A stretch of 64,000 nucleotides of DNA from Muribaculaceae bacterium Isolate-036 (Harlan). GTDB taxonomy: Bacteria > Bacteroidota > Bacteroidia > Bacteroidales > Muribaculaceae. Below the pieces are notes generated by a model, which was not told the DNA's origin, made no database searches, and saw only the letters and a list, made by a program, of their open reading frames with translations. The position numbers were made by a program, and so were the translations under genes. This document shows, in pieces, positions 61,848 through 64,000 of this stretch (its first letter is position 1; every line of letters begins with the position of its first letter). The DNA lies in the NCBI GenBank assembly GCA_003833075.1, contig RIAY01000004.1, positions 124,001 to 188,000 on the forward strand. Reading direction: 5' to 3'.

Positions 61848-63299
61848 GTGAAAAAAGAGATTGAAAAAGGGGATAGTAGAAAATTGGGGTTCGGGACATT
61901 GGTTGCGATTGTGTTCGGCATGATGGTCGGATCGGGACTTTATAATATCCCTCAGAATCTTGCCTCCGGTGCCGGTCCGGGCGCGGTGGCACTGTCATGG
62001 GTGATTACGGCAGCCGGTATGTTGCTGCTCGTTGCTACGTTCAAGATCCTTTCCGACCGTCGTCCAGATCTTGATGCCGGTATATATCAATATGCACAGG
62101 TCGGGTTCGGTAATTTCGCCGGTTTCAACATTGCCTGGGGCTATTGGCTCTGCACAGCGTTTGCCAACGTTGCATATGCTGTGATGCTTAACGATTCATT
62201 CGGAGCGTTCTTTCCGGCATTGCTCGGTCACGGCTGGCAAACCCTCATATTCGGTTCGGTGTTGATTTGGGCTATGTATTTTTTAGTTGCCGGAGGTATC
62301 AAGACTGCAAGACTCCTCAACAATCTACTTGCCGTCATTAAGGTGGCAGCTATTCTGCTGATAGCGGTATTACTGGTTATCAATGTAAAGGCAGGTGTGT
62401 TCACGGGTAATTTCATGGAAGAGTCTATTGGTGAAGAATCCCTTTGGACTCAGGTTAAGAACACTATGATGGTCACTTTATGGTGTTTCATAGGTATAGA
62501 GGGAGCCGTGATGATGTCGGCGCGTGCCAAGCGTCATTCCGATGTCGGGAAAGCAGGTGTCACGGGATTCTTCATAGCCTGGTTGCTGTATGTACTGGTG
62601 TCGATGCTTTGTTTCGGTGTCATGAACAGGGCGAAACTTGCCGGTCTTGATGATCCGTCGGTCGCTTATGTATTGCGTGATATTTGCGGAGGCTGGGCTT
62701 ATTATTTCGTAGTCTTGTCAGTGATCGTTTCCCTGCTCGGAGGGTGGCTTGCGTGGACTCTGATATGCGCACAGGTGCCATATGAGGCTGCGGTGGTAAA
62801 AATATTTCCGCGTTCATTTCTCAAAACCAACCGTCATGGCATGCCCGGTTACGGATTGTTGGTGTCAAGTGTCGTCATGCAGGTGTTTCTCGTTATGGTG
62901 ATGATGGCGGATGACGTCTACATGGCAGCCCTGACGATCACGGGGATGATGGTTCTGCCGGCATATCTTTCCGGTGGTATGTATCTATGGAAAGAAAGTT
63001 TCGGCAGGTTCGGAATGAATAAAGCGCGCAAGGGAACCTTGTTGCGCTATCGCGCTGTCGGTATCCTCTGCACGCTTTATTGCATATGGATGATTTATGC
63101 CGGTGGACTGAAGCTTTTTATGCTGACTTCAATATTCTATATCTCCGGCATCGGGTTCTATCTTAAAGCCCGGGCTGAGCGTCGCGAGGAGGGGTCGCTG
63201 CGTTTTACGCATGCAGACCGTATAACCCTCGCTCTGCTCATCATCGGGTTGGCGGGAAGCATGATTTACATCATTACCTTGATTCCTTCCAGAATATAG
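61848..63299 (+). CDS. APC-family basic amino acid/polyamine antiporter (ArcD-like)
   Basis: 483 aa starting at GTG 61848. Twelve or more hydrophobic helices. Helix 1 carries the APC consensus FGMMVGSGLYNIPQNLASG; WVITAAGMLLLVATFKILSDRRPDLDAGIYQYAQ is typical for the arginine:ornithine/basic amino acid antiporter subgroup. Inner-membrane exchange of an amino acid for its decarboxylated or deiminated product. Its 3' end overlaps the convergent gene by 34 bp. Confidence 0.85.
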   Translation: MKKEIEKGDSRKLGFGTLVAIVFGMMVGSGLYNIPQNLASGAGPGAVALSWVITAAGMLLLVATFKILSDRRPDLDAGIYQYAQVGFGNFAGFNIAWGYWLCTAFANVAYAVMLNDSFGAFFPALLGHGWQTLIFGSVLIWAMYFLVAGGIKTARLLNNLLAVIKVAAILLIAVLLVINVKAGVFTGNFMEESIGEESLWTQVKNTMMVTLWCFIGIEGAVMMSARAKRHSDVGKAGVTGFFIAWLLYVLVSMLCFGVMNRAKLAGLDDPSVAYVLRDICGGWAYYFVVLSVIVSLLGGWLAWTLICAQVPYEAAVVKIFPRSFLKTNRHGMPGYGLLVSSVVMQVFLVMVMMADDVYMAALTITGMMVLPAYLSGGMYLWKESFGRFGMNKARKGTLLRYRAVGILCTLYCIWMIYAGGLKLFMLTSIFYISGIGFYLKARAERREEGSLRFTHADRITLALLIIGLAGSMIYIITLIPSRI

Positions 63300-64000
63300 A
63301 TTCCGGCAGGAAGTTCGATTGTGTTGCGTCCTTCCGAGAGAATGACGGTTCTGACGATATTGCCCTGAAGGTTGTAGATATTTACAGACCCCTCGGTAAC
63401 GGCGGTTATAACCAGAACCGAACCGTCACGATATATGGAGATATTTCCATTCTCTGTGCCGATGACAGTATTGATGGATGAAGTCTCATCGTTACCGCCT
63501 ATTGCAAAGGATTCAGGTGCAGAACCGTTGTTTGCACGCATGTAGGCTGAGAAGGGAGCGACAGCACCGGCTTCGGTGCCATCTGTCAGAACGAACATGG
63601 AACCTGCATCGTTGAGTGTGTAATCCCCTGCTGCGTATGGACGGTTGGTATAGCTTGCAAAGATAGAGAAATCTTTACCTGTGCGGACGATTGCCTCGGG
63701 AGCGGGAGTTGTCTGCACGTCGAAATCTGCAGTGGTCAGGTCATCGCTTGCTACGGAAATTTCAGTGCTCTTGCCTGTTGCGCTGAACACTACATCGGCA
63801 GTTCCGGTTCCCTTGTCATTAAGACGGATCACATAAGGAGTGTTGGGTTCTATCACCGATGCGTCTGTAAGCGTCTCAGCCTTTTCATCTGCAAAGGTCA
63901 TGATGCGCATTGTCGCGTCTCCTTTCTCAGCAAAAGCTACCGCTTTTCCGTCTGCCATAACAGAGGTCGGCACGAATGGAAGCACGATACCGCTCCAGTT
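63266..64000 (-). CDS. Surface protein with T9SS-type C-terminal tail (5' end outside window)
   Basis: At least 244 codons, open to the window edge (frame continues through WSGIVLPF before the edge). Beta-rich repeats (e.g. TPAPEAIVRTGKDFSIFASY) and a C-terminal sorting-like tail (SVNIYNLQGNIVRTVIL...LPAGIYILEG). Only the C-terminal part is visible, so no function can be given. The last 34 bp overlap the antiporter gene on the other strand. Confidence 0.75.
   Translation of the reverse strand, partial: NWSGIVLPFVPTSVMADGKAVAFAEKGDATMRIMTFADEKAETLTDASVIEPNTPYVIRLNDKGTGTADVVFSATGKSTEISVASDDLTTADFDVQTTPAPEAIVRTGKDFSIFASYTNRPYAAGDYTLNDAGSMFVLTDGTEAGAVAPFSAYMRANNGSAPESFAIGGNDETSSINTVIGTENGNISIYRDGSVLVITAVTEGSVNIYNLQGNIVRTVILSEGRNTIELPAGIYILEGIKVMM

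Overview
The window reads as one contiguous piece of a Bacteroidales chromosome. This rests on a SusC/SusD/SusE/SusF-like outer-membrane locus, type IX secretion-style C-terminal tails, a class 3 fructose-bisphosphatase, an ECF sigma factor, and many promoters of the Bacteroidetes form TTTG-N19/20-TAnnTTTG. Gene content fits a gut Bacteroidales, possibly Muribaculaceae; the family-level guess is inference only.

Layout. 1-10 kb: edge-truncated zinc metalloprotease, leucine-rich-repeat surface protein, L-serine ammonia-lyase, YqiA-like esterase, aminotransferase, xylose isomerase and a MATE exporter. 10.9-16.8 kb: an operon-like run of TolC, HlyD, two ABC-2 permeases and an LpxL-type acyltransferase. 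16.9-20.3 kb: MsbA-like exporter, dispanin-like and DUF2752 membrane proteins, shikimate kinase. 20.3-28.3 kb: the Sus-like glycan-uptake locus behind a structured leader, with no glycoside hydrolase. 28.3-30.3 kb: a four-helix-bundle gene and an OmpA lipoprotein gene, each ending in the same edge of a 10-nt-period G-rich inverted array. 30.5-45 kb: ECF sigma factor and membrane partner, metallophosphoesterase, EamA transporter, tRNA-Gln, then a minus-strand cluster (fbp, TPR protein, beta-barrel, hypothetical, MazG-like) and a padR-pspC pair.

45.2-53.25 kb is a decayed accessory island. It holds a gene tail, a DDE transposase with in-frame stops, a complete IS66 element with an 8-bp target duplication but a broken tnpC, a split AlbA_2/ATPase gene, an internally deleted tyrosine integrase, and fragments of a GH27-like alpha-galactosidase and another gene. 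53.3-64 kb returns to intact genes: DUF4836-like lipoprotein with an ABC ATPase/FtsX pair, thioredoxin, calcium P-type ATPase, lipoprotein, TRIC-type channel, small HExxH protein, amino-acid antiporter, and an edge-truncated surface protein.

The least expected signals are repeats. (1) Two long inverted arrays of decamers flank and terminate the four-helix-bundle and ompA-like genes, giving both proteins the same PDTL-stop ending. (2) Two small terminal-inverted-repeat families (A, 185 bp; B, 192 bp) sit next to each other at two loci in opposite order, share an internal core despite different ends, and overlap stop codons of neighbouring genes. All coordinates and comparisons were made by eye; no database search was run.
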